A stretch of DNA of 64,000 nucleotides from Actinomycetota bacterium (GTDB lineage Bacteria > Actinomycetota > Actinomycetes > S36-B12): contig JAUSNB010000017.1 of NCBI GenBank assembly GCA_030645615.1, positions 58,038-122,037 on the forward strand, written 5' to 3'. Shown here in pieces: positions 1 through 8,314 of the stretch. The notes under the pieces are model-generated. The model had not been told where the DNA came from. It ran no database searches and worked only from the letters and a program-made list of their open reading frames with translations. Numbering within the stretch: the stretch's first letter is position 1; each line of letters opens with the position of its first letter. The translations under genes were made by a program, and so were the position numbers.

Positions 1-299
1 CGGCCTTCAACGAGGCTGGCGAGTACATCGGGCCGGACGGCTTCGACCCGGAGACGGGCGAGTGGAAGGCAGGCTCGGAGGACCAGCGTGCCGAGTGGGA
101 GAAGCAGTACGCGGAGGCCCACAGCCGCTGGGAGGCGCATCGCAAGCAGGTCGACGACGCCCGCGCCGCCGACCAGGCTGCCGCCCTCGAGTCCGGGGAC
201 GCTGTCTCGTCGTACTCGTCGGAGTCCACGGACACCGAAGGCACCCTCGCGTCCGACGAGGCCCTGCAAGCCCTGCGCGACAAGCTGACCGGCGAGTAG
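1..299 (+). CDS. rpsA: 30S ribosomal protein S1, C-terminal end (partial)
   Basis: The last 98 codons of a gene that begins outside the window; the frame opens at base 3 and ends with TAG at 297-299. It contains GFDPETGEW and ends in LASDEALQALRDKLTGE, the acidic low-complexity tail that follows the last S1 domain in actinobacterial S1 proteins. S1 binds mRNA at the small ribosomal subunit. Its position directly before coaE and uvrB agrees with the usual order in Actinobacteria. Identification rests on the tail alone because no S1 fold lies inside the window. Confidence 0.88.
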   Translation, partial: AFNEAGEYIGPDGFDPETGEWKAGSEDQRAEWEKQYAEAHSRWEAHRKQVDDARAADQAAALESGDAVSSYSSESTDTEGTLASDEALQALRDKLTGE

Positions 300-350
300 G
301 CACGGCGCCTTTCGCGCGCTCTCCGTGGTCCAGCAGGGGGCATGAACGCC

Positions 351-412
351 GTTGAGTGGCCAGTCGTGGGGCCCGCCCGAAGGGGCGGGCCACCCACGAC
401 TGGCCACTCAAC
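351..412. repeat. Long near-perfect palindrome between rpsA and coaE
   Basis: Two arms of about 28 bases (from GTTGAGTGGCCAGTCGTGGG at 351 to its complement ending at 412) pair across a short GC-rich centre, with a two-base bulge on the right arm. It lies 51 bases after the rpsA stop and ends 24 bases before the coaE start. It could act as a bidirectional terminator, but no T-run follows the right arm (ACCTGTTTCA). The length and near-perfect symmetry also fit a dispersed REP-like element. Which of the two cannot be decided from one copy. Confidence 0.6.
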
Positions 413-436
413 CTGTTTCAGCGGCTGGGAGGTGCG

Positions 437-1048
437 ATGCGCATAGGACTGACCGGGGGGGTCGGCTCGGGCAAGAGCACGGTGGCCGACTTGCTGGCGG
501 GCCATGGTGCGGTCATCGTCGACGCCGACCAGATCGCACGGGACATTGTCGAGCCCGGCGGCCCGGCACTGGCCGAGCTGGTGACCGAGTTCGGCCCACG
601 GATCCTGCGCGAGGACGGCTCCCTCAACCGTGGCGAGCTTGCCGCGCTGGCCTTCAGCGATTCAAGGGCCACCCAGCGGCTCAACGAGATCATGCACCCG
701 CTCATTGCGGCGGAGTCGCGGCGCCGGATGCAGGCGGCCGGGGACACCCCGGTCGTCGTCTACGACATGCCGCTGCTCGTCGAGACCGGCCAGCAGGACC
801 TCGTCGATCTCGTGGTCGTCGTCGACGTTCCCGAGGAGGTCCAGGTGGCCCGGGCCGTCGGGCTGCGGGGCATGGACGAGACCGATGTGCGGCGCCGCAT
901 CGAAGCCCAGGCCAGTCGCGAGGAGCGGCTGGCGGCGGCCGACGTCGTCATCGACAACTCGGGTGAGCTGGCCGTCACCCGGGAGCAGGTGGAGGCCCTC
1001 TGGCGGCGGGCGCTGGCGTCGGCTGCATCCCGTAATGTGGACGGGTGA
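437..1048 (+). CDS. coaE: Dephospho-CoA kinase
   Basis: Phosphorylates the ribose 3'-hydroxyl of dephospho-CoA with ATP, the last step of coenzyme A synthesis, in the cytoplasm. The 203-residue product starts [15 protein letters not shown], giving the P-loop at residues 7-15, followed by the [17 protein letters not shown] substrate segment and a YDMPLL lid region, all typical of CoaE. The ATG at 437 has a GGGAGG ribosome site at 427-432; the frame stays open further upstream but runs through the palindrome, so the ATG is preferred. The stop overlaps the uvrB GTG by four bases, so the two are probably translated together. Confidence 0.95.
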   Translation: MRIGLTGGVGSGKSTVADLLAGHGAVIVDADQIARDIVEPGGPALAELVTEFGPRILREDGSLNRGELAALAFSDSRATQRLNEIMHPLIAAESRRRMQAAGDTPVVVYDMPLLVETGQQDLVDLVVVVDVPEEVQVARAVGLRGMDETDVRRRIEAQASREERLAAADVVIDNSGELAVTREQVEALWRRALASAASRNVDG

Positions 1049-3111
1049 CCCGCCCGGTAACCGACCTGCAGCGCAAGGTGGCGCCGTTCCGGGTGAAGGC
1101 ACCGTTCGAGCCGGCGGGCGACCAGCCGGAGGCCATCGCCGAGCTGGCCCGGCGGATCCGGGCCGGCGACCAGCACTGCGTGCTGCTCGGGGCCACCGGA
1201 ACGGGCAAGAGCGCCACCACCGCCTGGCTGGTCGAGGAACTCCAGCGGCCCACCCTCGTGATGGCGCCCAACAAGACCCTTGCGGCACAGCTCACGTCTG
1301 AGTTCAAGGACCTGCTGCCCGACAACGCGGTCGAGTACTTCGTGTCGTACTACGACTACTACCAGCCTGAGGCGTACATCCCGCAGAGTGATACCTACAT
1401 CGAGAAGGACTCCTCGATCAACGAGGAGGTCGAGCGGCTGCGCCACTCGGCCACCAACAGCCTGCTGACCCGCCGCGACGTCGTGGTCGTCGCCACGGTG
1501 TCCGCGATCTACGGGCTCGGGACGCCCCAGGAGTACGTCGACCGCATGGTGCGGCTGCGCGTGGGGGAGCAGTTCGATCGCGACGCCCTGCTCCGGGCTT
1601 TCGTCGACATCCAGTACACCCGCAATGACATCGCCTTCCAGCGGGGAACCTTCCGGGTGCGGGGCGACACGGTCGAGGTCTTCCCGGTCTACGAGCTGAA
1701 CCAGGTCCGCATCGAGATGTTCGGCGACGAGATCGAGCGGCTCATGACCCTCCACCCCCTCACGGGCGAGATCCTCACGGAGGACACCGAGATCTACGTC
1801 TTCCCGGCGACGCACTACGTGGCCGGGCCTGAGCGCATGGAACGGGCGATCGCCGGGATCGAGGCCGAGCTCGAGGAGCGGCTCGGCGAACTCGAGCGTC
1901 AGGGGAGGCTGCTCGAGGCCCAGCGCCTGCGCATGCGCACCACCTACGACGTGGAGATGATGCGCCAGGTCGGCGCCTGCTCGGGCATCGAGAACTACTC
2001 ACGGCATATCGACGGCCGAGAGCCGGGCAGCCCCCCGAACTGCCTCCTCGACTACTTCCCTGAGGACTTCTTGATCGTGCTCGACGAATCGCATGTCACC
2101 GTCCCGCAGATCGGCGCGATGTACGAGGGCGACATGAGCCGCAAGCGCACGCTGGTCGAGCACGGATTCCGGCTGCCGAGCGCCATGGACAACCGCCCGC
2201 TCCGGTGGGATGAGTTCGTCGAGCGCATCGGCCAGGTGGTCTACCTGTCCGCGACCCCGGGCCCCTACGAGCTCGGCAAGGCCCAGGGTGACGTCGTGGA
2301 GCAGGTGATCCGGCCCACCGGGCTGGTCGACCCGGAGGTCGTCGTCAAGCCCACCAAGGGTCAGATCGACGACCTCATGGCCGAGATCCGGGCCCGGTCC
2401 GAGCGCGATGAGCGGGTGCTCGTGACGACGTTGACGAAGCGGATGGCGGAGGACCTCACCGACTACCTGCTCGAGCACGGCGTCCGGGTTCAGTACCTGC
2501 ACTCCGAGGTCGACACCCTGCGCCGGGTCGAGCTGCTGCGCGAGCTCCGCATGGGCGTTTTCGACGTGCTCGTCGGCATCAACCTGCTGCGCGAAGGCCT
2601 GGACCTGCCTGAGGTGTCCCTCGTGGCCATCCTCGATGCCGACAAGGAGGGCTTCCTGCGCTCCGGCACCTCCCTGATCCAGACGATCGGTCGCGCGGCA
2701 AGGAACGTATCGGGGCAGGTGCACATGTACGCCGACACCATCACCCCGTCGATGCGCAACGCAATCGAGGAGACCAACCGGCGCCGAGAGAAGCAGGTCG
2801 CCTACAACGTCGCGCACGGGGTGGACCCCCAGCCGTTGCGCAAGAGGATTGCCGACATCACCGATCTGCTCGCGCGGGAGGACGCCGACACGCAGGCGCT
2901 CCTCGCGGAGCGTGCTGCCACCCAAGGAGCCCGGAGCCGGGGCGGCCGGTCGCTGGCGGCCGACGAGCTGACCCGGCTCATCGAGGACCTCACGGCCCAG
3001 ATGCACCAGGCCGCCGCCGAGCTTGCGTTCGAGCTCGCCGCACGCCTGCGCGACGAGGTTTCCGACCTCAAGCGCGAGCTGCGGGGCATGCGCGAGGCCG
3101 GGACCGCATGA
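1045..3111 (+). CDS. uvrB: Excinuclease ABC subunit B
   Basis: Damage-verification helicase of nucleotide excision repair; it takes damaged DNA from UvrA and recruits UvrC. The 688 residues carry the Walker A motif GATGTGKS at 49-56, the beta-hairpin segment [21 protein letters not shown] that locks one DNA strand, the DESHV Walker B box, helicase motifs such as TIGRAARN, and a C-terminal UVR coiled coil ([21 protein letters not shown]) that binds UvrC. GTG start overlaps the coaE stop (GTGA). uvrA and uvrC lie 13-17 kb downstream on the same strand, so all three uvr genes are in this window. Confidence 0.97.
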   Translation: MTRPVTDLQRKVAPFRVKAPFEPAGDQPEAIAELARRIRAGDQHCVLLGATGTGKSATTAWLVEELQRPTLVMAPNKTLAAQLTSEFKDLLPDNAVEYFVSYYDYYQPEAYIPQSDTYIEKDSSINEEVERLRHSATNSLLTRRDVVVVATVSAIYGLGTPQEYVDRMVRLRVGEQFDRDALLRAFVDIQYTRNDIAFQRGTFRVRGDTVEVFPVYELNQVRIEMFGDEIERLMTLHPLTGEILTEDTEIYVFPATHYVAGPERMERAIAGIEAELEERLGELERQGRLLEAQRLRMRTTYDVEMMRQVGACSGIENYSRHIDGREPGSPPNCLLDYFPEDFLIVLDESHVTVPQIGAMYEGDMSRKRTLVEHGFRLPSAMDNRPLRWDEFVERIGQVVYLSATPGPYELGKAQGDVVEQVIRPTGLVDPEVVVKPTKGQIDDLMAEIRARSERDERVLVTTLTKRMAEDLTDYLLEHGVRVQYLHSEVDTLRRVELLRELRMGVFDVLVGINLLREGLDLPEVSLVAILDADKEGFLRSGTSLIQTIGRAARNVSGQVHMYADTITPSMRNAIEETNRRREKQVAYNVAHGVDPQPLRKRIADITDLLAREDADTQALLAERAATQGARSRGGRSLAADELTRLIEDLTAQMHQAAAELAFELAARLRDEVSDLKRELRGMREAGTA

Positions 3112-3124
3112 GGAGCCTGCCGTA

Positions 3125-4084
3125 GTGGAGGTACCCGCTTGGCTCTGGGCCGCGAGCTTCATCGGCCTCATCGGCATCATCACCGTCGACCTCATCATCG
3201 TCGACCGCCGCCCGCATCCGTTCACCACCCGGGACGCCACCCGGTGGGTCATCTTCTACGTGATCCTGGCGGCCCTCTTCGCCCTGTTCATCACCTGGTA
3301 CTTCGGCGCGGCCTACGGCGGGCAGTTCGTGGCCGGCTACCTGCTCGAGTACTCCCTCAGCGTCGACAACCTCTTCGTCTTCCTGGTCATCATGACCTCG
3401 TTCGCGGTACCGGCCGAGCTCCAGCACCGGGTACTGCTGGTCGGCATCGTGATCGCGCTGATCCTGCGCGGGATCATGATCCTGGTCGGAGCAGAGCTGA
3501 TCGCGCGGTTCGAGGGCACCTTCTACGTATTCGGCGCCTTCCTGCTCTTCACCGCCTGGAAGGTCTGGACGGCCCACGACGCGGAGCCCGACCCGAACGG
3601 CAACGGCCTGGTCCGCTGGGTCGGCACCCGCTTCCCGACGTCCCCGCATTACGACGGGCACCGGATGACGACGAAGATCGCCGGCCGGCGCGCGCTCACT
3701 CCGATGGCGCTGGTCATTCTCGCCATCGGCACCACGGACCTGCTCTTCGCCGTCGACAGCATCCCGGCGGTCTTCGGCATCACGAGCGAGGCCTTCCTCG
3801 TCTTCACGGTCAACGCGTTCGCGCTGATGGGCCTGCGGCAGCTCTACTTCCTGCTGAACGGGCTGCTGGAGAGGCTCGAATACCTCAACAAGGGGCTCGC
3901 CGTGATCCTCGCGTTCATCGGGGTCAAGCTCGTGCTCGAGGCCCTGCACGCCACGACGTCGCTGCCCGTACCGATCGTCCCGACGTGGCTGTCGCTCGTC
4001 GTGATCGTCGGCGTGCTGGCAATCACTGCTGTGGTTAGTGTGGTCAAGACGAGATCGCAGGAGACGAACGAGGGGACGGACTGA
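3125..4084 (+). CDS. TerC/Alx family integral membrane protein, copy 1
   Basis: A 319-residue membrane protein with about nine hydrophobic segments. The family hallmarks SVDNLFVF (first half) and FAVDSIPAVFG (second half) put conserved acidic residues inside membrane helices. The family includes TerC (tellurite resistance) and Alx/MeeF manganese exporters. The GTG at 3125 is preceded by AGGAG at 3111-3115; upstream codons in this frame overlap uvrB and were excluded. It sits 13 bases after uvrB and two bases before a paralogue, so a uvrB-terC-terC transcript is likely. The transported ion cannot be told from the sequence; manganese is the best guess from the family. Confidence 0.85.
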   Translation: MEVPAWLWAASFIGLIGIITVDLIIVDRRPHPFTTRDATRWVIFYVILAALFALFITWYFGAAYGGQFVAGYLLEYSLSVDNLFVFLVIMTSFAVPAELQHRVLLVGIVIALILRGIMILVGAELIARFEGTFYVFGAFLLFTAWKVWTAHDAEPDPNGNGLVRWVGTRFPTSPHYDGHRMTTKIAGRRALTPMALVILAIGTTDLLFAVDSIPAVFGITSEAFLVFTVNAFALMGLRQLYFLLNGLLERLEYLNKGLAVILAFIGVKLVLEALHATTSLPVPIVPTWLSLVVIVGVLAITAVVSVVKTRSQETNEGTD

Positions 4085-4086
4085 CA

Positions 4087-5094
4087 GTGGAGGTGACGTT
4101 CGCCCTCTGGGCGATCACCATCGCAGGAATCATCGCACTCATCCTCATGGACTTCCTCACCGTGAGCCGCAAGCCCCACGAGGTGAAGTTCAAGGAGGCT
4201 CTCGGCTGGTCCCTGTTCTACATCGGCGTCGCCGTGGCCTTCGGCATCGCGATGTGGGCCTGGCAGGGGGGCGACATCGGTACTCAGTACTTCGCCGCCT
4301 ACCTGGTCGAGAAGTCGCTCAGCGTCGACAACCTGTTCGTCTTCATCATCATCCTGGCCCAGTTCGCCGTCCCCACGGACCTGCACCAGCGCGTGCTTCT
4401 GGTCGGGGTGGTGCTCGCTCTCATCCTGCGCGCCATCTTTATCGCCGTCGGTGCCGCGGCCCTGGCCGCCTTCTCGTTCACGTTCGTCCTCTTCGGAGCG
4501 ATCCTCATCTGGACCGGGATCCAGCTTGCCCGGCACAGGAACGAGGATCCTGAACCCAAGGACAACGCGGTCGTCCGCATGGCCCGCAAGCGCTTCGCGT
4601 TCACCGATCAGTACGACGGTACGCGGATGTTCACCCGCATCGAGGGCAAGAAGGTGGCCACTCCACTTCTGCTCGTCATGATCGCCATCGGGTCGACCGA
4701 CCTGCTCTTCGCGCTCGACTCGATTCCCGCGACCTTCGGGGTGACCCAGATCCCGTACCTCGTGTTCGCGGCGAACGCCTTTGCCCTGCTCGGCCTGCGG
4801 GCCCTGTACTTCCTGCTCAAGGGACTGCTCGACAAGCTGGTCTACCTGTCGACCGGCCTCGCGGTGATCCTCGTCTTCATCGGCATCAAGCTGGTGCTGA
4901 CCTACCTGCACGAGGTCAACCCCTCGATCCCGCACATCTCGACCGTCCAGAGCCTGGTGTTCATCGTCATCGTGCTCGTGATCGTGACCGTGGCATCGTG
5001 GCTGAAGGTGCGCAAGGACCCGGATGCCCGGGCGCACGCGGGCCGGATGACCGGTGGGGATCGCAATGACGAGGGACCCGGGACTGCTGGCTAG
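4087..5094 (+). CDS. TerC/Alx family integral membrane protein, copy 2
   Basis: A 335-residue paralogue of the preceding gene, with the same SVDNLFVF and FALDSIPATFG motifs and the same helix layout, plus a basic C-terminal tail (KVRKDPDARAHAGRM). The GTG start lies two bases after the previous stop. Products of TerC/Alx type are thought to move Mn2+ or protect against metals. Tandem copies could form a heteromer or differ in metal or pH response; the sequence does not say. The last four bases overlap the end of the convergent gene on the minus strand. Confidence 0.85.
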   Translation: MEVTFALWAITIAGIIALILMDFLTVSRKPHEVKFKEALGWSLFYIGVAVAFGIAMWAWQGGDIGTQYFAAYLVEKSLSVDNLFVFIIILAQFAVPTDLHQRVLLVGVVLALILRAIFIAVGAAALAAFSFTFVLFGAILIWTGIQLARHRNEDPEPKDNAVVRMARKRFAFTDQYDGTRMFTRIEGKKVATPLLLVMIAIGSTDLLFALDSIPATFGVTQIPYLVFAANAFALLGLRALYFLLKGLLDKLVYLSTGLAVILVFIGIKLVLTYLHEVNPSIPHISTVQSLVFIVIVLVIVTVASWLKVRKDPDARAHAGRMTGGDRNDEGPGTAG

Positions 5095-5363
5095 GTGCCT
5101 TCCTCGCGGGCGACCCGGAGGAGTTCGCGGTCGATCCGGCGGATCCGGGCGTAGGTCGCCAGCGCCATGCCGGCCAGTACCGCGAGCGGGACCAGGTAGA
5201 TCGCCCAGGCCAGTCCAGCACTGTCCAGCCGGACCAGGCCCCAGATGATCCAGCCGAACACCACGCCCCACACGATGGCCAGGCCAAGCCATACGGGCAT
5301 GGCTCGCTTGGCCCTGGCGCGCTGACGGAGCAAGGCCTGCGTTCGGGTGAACTCGCCTGTCAT
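5091..5363 (-). CDS. Small two-helix membrane protein of unknown function
   Basis: A 90-residue protein with a basic N-terminus (RQRARAKRA) and two membrane segments (about 23-43 and 50-70) followed by a charged tail ATYARIRRIDRELLRVAREEG. AAGGAG lies five bases before the ATG. It is the last gene of the leftward arm of the sulfur island, 24 bases after the DUF302 gene. I do not recognise a family; the helix-hairpin shape resembles small subunits or assembly helpers of membrane complexes, but that is a guess. Confidence 0.6.
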   Translation of the reverse strand: MTGEFTRTQALLRQRARAKRAMPVWLGLAIVWGVVFGWIIWGLVRLDSAGLAWAIYLVPLAVLAGMALATYARIRRIDRELLRVAREEGT

Positions 5364-5387
5364 CGAGGCTCCTTGTCGTCGACGAGT

Positions 5388-5780
5388 TCAGCCTGTGGAC
5401 ACAGCAGTCAGCGCCGCGCCGAGGCGGGCCCCCACCTCGTCAGCGACCTCCTGCATGGCCGGTCGCCCGGTGAGCGCCACCATCGTCTGCGGATCGATCA
5501 TCTCCACGACGGTCCCGCCATCGGTCGAGCGGACGACGACGTTGCAGGGAAGCAGCAACCCGACGGACGGGTCGGCCTGGAGGGCTCGATGGGCGTGGGA
5601 GGGGCTGCAGGCGCCGAGGATCACCTGGCGGTCGATCTCGACCCCGATCTTCGTGCGTAGCGTCTCGCTCATGTCGATCTCGGTGATGATGCCGAAACCT
5701 TGTTCGGACAACGCCGCGCGCACATCGGCGATGACATCATCGAACGGTCGGTCGATGGTGGCGGTGAGGGCGTAGGTCAT
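5388..5780 (-). CDS. DUF302 domain protein
   Basis: A 130-residue cytoplasmic protein with the DUF302 pattern: RPFDDVIADVRAALSEQGFG near the N-terminus and the box LGACSPSHAHRAL...GLLLPCNVVV, which places two conserved cysteines in the middle. DUF302 proteins are common next to sulfide, thiosulfate and persulfide genes, but their reaction is unknown. AGGAGG precedes the ATG. It is third in the leftward operon after the rhodanese/MBL protein and the ArsR regulator. The cysteine in LLPCN could handle sulfane sulfur, which is inference only. Confidence 0.85.
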   Translation of the reverse strand: MTYALTATIDRPFDDVIADVRAALSEQGFGIITEIDMSETLRTKIGVEIDRQVILGACSPSHAHRALQADPSVGLLLPCNVVVRSTDGGTVVEMIDPQTMVALTGRPAMQEVADEVGARLGAALTAVSTG

Positions 5781-5825
5781 TGTGCCTCCTGGTTGTGGGA
5801 TCGTGGGTCGATCTAGGCGAGGTCG

Positions 5826-6188
5826 CTAGCGACGGACGCCCGACGCGGCGGGAGCCCGGCTGGCGGCGCGGCCCAGGCGGCTCTGGTCGCCGATCTGCTC
5901 GACCATGAACTCACGCAGCAGGTCGATCGCCTTGACGACCTTCTTGCTGGAGAGCTCGTTGTAGACGTTGAGGCCCTCCTTGGTCGCGAGCACCACGCCT
6001 CGCTCGCGAAGCACCGCGAGATGCTGGCTGGTGTTCGACTGGCTCATCTCCAGGGCCTCGGACAGCTCGCCGACGGTCATGGGACCCGACCGCAACTCCG
6101 TGATGATCATCAGCCGCTTGGGGTCGGCGATGGCCTTGCAGATCCGGGCATGAAGCTCGTGCAACTCGACTGACGTCTGGCGGTCCAT
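5826..6188 (-). CDS. ArsR/SmtB family transcriptional regulator
   Basis: A 120-residue winged-helix repressor: IADPKRLMIITEL, TVGELSEALEMSQSNTSQHLAVLRERGVV is the recognition helix, and a basic wing follows. Only one cysteine is present (Cys17), so neither the CVC metal site of ArsR nor the two-cysteine persulfide switch of SqrR/BigR is complete; sensing might use an intermolecular disulfide or another ligand. AAGGGG precedes the ATG. The gene lies between the rhodanese/MBL gene and the DUF302 gene, so it most likely controls this island and itself from the divergent region at 7362-7552. Confidence 0.85.
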   Translation of the reverse strand: MDRQTSVELHELHARICKAIADPKRLMIITELRSGPMTVGELSEALEMSQSNTSQHLAVLRERGVVLATKEGLNVYNELSSKKVVKAIDLLREFMVEQIGDQSRLGRAASRAPAASGVRR

Positions 6189-6224
6189 CGGTCCCCTTGT
6201 CGTTGCTCGGAGCCTGAGCCTAGG

Positions 6225-7361
6225 TCACGTGGTGGTCGAAGCGGCGCACTGGTTCTTGCCGATCTCGAGGAACTCGATCTCGTCGGCTGACTTCACCTGC
6301 CGACCGGAGTTCACCAAGCGGATCGTGTCGTAGGTATCGGGAGCGCTCGGCAGGGACGTGATGACCTCCTCGACGAAACGCACCATGTCGTCCTCGCTGA
6401 GGAGGGTGGAGGTGAACACCGTTGCCAGGTCGGTCCGGACCAGGCCGTCCTCCCCGATCTCGTTGTCGAACGACCAGTGGGCGGGCAGCACCATCGTCGC
6501 CGGGTCGAGCGGCCGGAGCCGATCATGGACGGTGTGGAAGAGCTCCTTGGCGAGCTCTTCGGCCTTGCCGGTCAGGTCTGGTCGCCCGACGCCGCGCACG
6601 AACACGGTGTCGCCGGTCAGCAGGAAGCTGCCGGGCAGGTTGATGCACGTCGAGCCGGGGGTGTGACCGGGCATCTTGATCGACAGGATCCGCACGGATG
6701 CATCCCCAAGGTCGATGTCGGAGCCGTCGGGCAGCGGCGTGTTGGCGAACGGGGTCGGTGCCTTGCCGGTGTCCTCGATGGGTACGTGGTAGGTGGCGCC
6801 CGTCAACTCGGCCAGCTCATGACCGCCGGTGATGTGGTCGGCGTGCACGTGGGTGTCGATGACGTGGGTGATGGTCATGCCCTCGGATGCCGCCAGCTTG
6901 ACGTACGGATCGGAAAAGCGCGCGGGGTCGACCACGATGGCCGACTTGCCGGGAACGCCGATGACGTAGGACAGGCAGGCCTTGGATGGTCGCTGCACCT
7001 GCCAGCCCACCATTCCGGTAGGCAATCCCGGGAGGGCCTTCGGGACGAGAAGGGCCGCCCATGCGGCCGTGCCGCCCTCGAGATTCCGCACCACCTTGCC
7101 CTCGTCGGCCAGCATGTCCAGCAGGAGGTCGCTGCCGTTGCCATGGGCACAGACCACGACGGTCCCGTCCGGGATCTCCCGTGCGAGGTCCTCGATCTGC
7201 TCGACCGCCATCCAGATAGGCAGATTCCGCGTCGTCACCGGTTGCGTGCCCTCGACCTGCCAGGTGGCGAACTCGTCCTGGTTGCGTACGTCGAGGAGCA
7301 TCGGCACCTCGCCGGCGGCGATCTCCCGGTACAGTTCTTGGGTCGTGATCGTGCGCTCCAC
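6225..7361 (-). CDS. Rhodanese-MBL fusion, persulfide dioxygenase-like
   Basis: 378 residues with an N-terminal rhodanese domain (about 1-105) and a C-terminal metallo-beta-lactamase domain (about 125-330). The rhodanese loop is CAHGNGS with the persulfide-carrying Cys71. The MBL domain has THVHADH (His171, His173, Asp175, His176), His233 in PGHTPGS, Asp251 in LTGDTVF and His295, as in ETHE1-type dioxygenases that turn glutathione persulfide into sulfite. The GTG start was chosen because GTAGGAGG lies five bases upstream; the frame continues upstream without a ribosome site. Known ETHE1 fusions often carry rhodanese at the C-terminus, so this order is reversed. First gene of the leftward arm. 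Confidence 0.85.
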   Translation of the reverse strand: MERTITTQELYREIAAGEVPMLLDVRNQDEFATWQVEGTQPVTTRNLPIWMAVEQIEDLAREIPDGTVVVCAHGNGSDLLLDMLADEGKVVRNLEGGTAAWAALLVPKALPGLPTGMVGWQVQRPSKACLSYVIGVPGKSAIVVDPARFSDPYVKLAASEGMTITHVIDTHVHADHITGGHELAELTGATYHVPIEDTGKAPTPFANTPLPDGSDIDLGDASVRILSIKMPGHTPGSTCINLPGSFLLTGDTVFVRGVGRPDLTGKAEELAKELFHTVHDRLRPLDPATMVLPAHWSFDNEIGEDGLVRTDLATVFTSTLLSEDDMVRFVEEVITSLPSAPDTYDTIRLVNSGRQVKSADEIEFLEIGKNQCAASTTT

Positions 7362-7552
7362 AGGACCTCCTACAGCCCGGTTGATGGCCGATTTCTCGCC
7401 GACTGTGGGCCCGAGGGACTCCATGCTCGGATCGGCATATGCGCAGACGCTAATAATAATTGCGGGCTCTGTACAGGTTTTCGGCCAAATCACTTGCTAC
7501 CGGAGCAGCAGCCCCATACCGTCAGCGCAGGCGCGCGAGAAGGGTGTGGTTC
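7362..7552. promoter_or_regulatory. Divergent promoter region of the sulfur island
   Basis: 191 bases separate the two divergent arms. Most is GC-rich, but 7447-7462 holds the AT-rich run GCTAATAATAATTGC, unlike the rest of the region and similar in composition to ArsR-type operators. No clean -35/-10 pair could be assigned on either strand. Placement between the arms and the nearby ArsR gene make this the natural operator site. Confidence 0.45.
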
Positions 7553-8053
7553 ATGAGCGAGGATGCGCAGGCAAAAGACCCCGAGATGATGACGATCATC
7601 GCGTTCAGCGGTGACCTCGACAAGCTGTGGCCGACCATGATCCTGGGCTCGACTGCGGCGGCCAACGGCATGGATGTCACGATTTTCTACACCTTCTGGG
7701 GCCTCTTCCCGCTGGTCAAGGACGAGGTCCGCATAACCGGCTACGACGCGATGACGAAGATGCTCGCGATGAAGAACCCGCCCGGATTCCAGAAGGCCAA
7801 GCTGTCCAAGATGAACATGGGCGGCATGGGGCGCTGGATGATGCGCAAGGTCGCCGCCAAGAACAACCTCATGCCCCCGGAGGAGCTGTTCGAGATCTCC
7901 CAGGACCTCGGCGTGAACATGTGGCCGTGCCTGATGACCATGGAGCTCCTGGGGATCAAGCCCGAGCAGATGCGCCCGGGCCTCGGTGAGCCCGCCGGGG
8001 CCGCCACCGCCCTCGCCCGCATGTCGAAGTCCCAGATCAGCCTGTTCATCTAG
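7553..8053 (+). CDS. DsrE/DsrF-like (DrsH-type) sulfur-relay protein
   Basis: A 166-residue cytoplasmic protein of the DsrE superfamily: TIIAFSGDLDKLWPTMILGSTAAANGMDVTIFYTFWG gives the Rossmann-like start, followed by a methionine-rich middle (KMNMGGMGRWMM) and MWPCLMTMELLGI with the single likely sulfur-carrying cysteine. Such proteins pass sulfane sulfur to or from TusA and rhodanese. The ATG at 7553 was preferred to upstream codons because it begins the typical domain and has a GA-rich ribosome site. It opens the rightward arm and is followed after 27 bases by tusA. Confidence 0.85.
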   Translation: MSEDAQAKDPEMMTIIAFSGDLDKLWPTMILGSTAAANGMDVTIFYTFWGLFPLVKDEVRITGYDAMTKMLAMKNPPGFQKAKLSKMNMGGMGRWMMRKVAAKNNLMPPEELFEISQDLGVNMWPCLMTMELLGIKPEQMRPGLGEPAGAATALARMSKSQISLFI

Positions 8054-8080
8054 GCGTCGAACCGATTCGGAGGAGTGACC

Positions 8081-8308
8081 GTGGACGTTGCCAAGACCGT
8101 CGATGCCAAGGGCCAGAAGTGCCCGATGCCCGTTCTCATGACCGCCAAGGCAGCCAAGGAACTGCAGCCGGGCCAGGTCATGCTCATCGAGGCAACCGAC
8201 GGCGGTGCTCGATCCGACATCCCGGCATGGGCAAGCCAGACCGGCAACGAGCTCGTGGAGTCGTCCCAGGAGGGCGACGTCCTCCGCTTCTACATCCGGA
8301 AGAAGTGA
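8081..8308 (+). CDS. TusA-family sulfur carrier protein
   Basis: A 75-residue protein with the family signature KCPMPV (Cys-Pro-x-Pro) near the N-terminus; the cysteine carries persulfide sulfur between donors and acceptors. GTG at 8081 is chosen over a GTG at 8075 because GGAGG at 8069-8073 is correctly spaced (seven bases) only for the later codon. It follows the DsrE-like gene, a pairing known from sulfur oxidisers, where DsrE and TusA exchange sulfur with a rhodanese. Confidence 0.92.
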   Translation: MDVAKTVDAKGQKCPMPVLMTAKAAKELQPGQVMLIEATDGGARSDIPAWASQTGNELVESSQEGDVLRFYIRKK

Positions 8309-8314
8309 TCGCTC

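Noticed and set aside
1999..3252. 417-codon minus-strand frame across uvrB and the first TerC gene
   Set aside because: Composition is that of reverse-complemented coding sequence, with no domain and no ribosome site; uvrB is unambiguous on the plus strand.
3844..5292. 482-codon minus-strand frame opposite the TerC genes, rich in Asp/Glu/His
   Set aside because: The acidic/His composition is the complement of hydrophobic membrane-helix codons, a known artefact, not a metal-binding protein.
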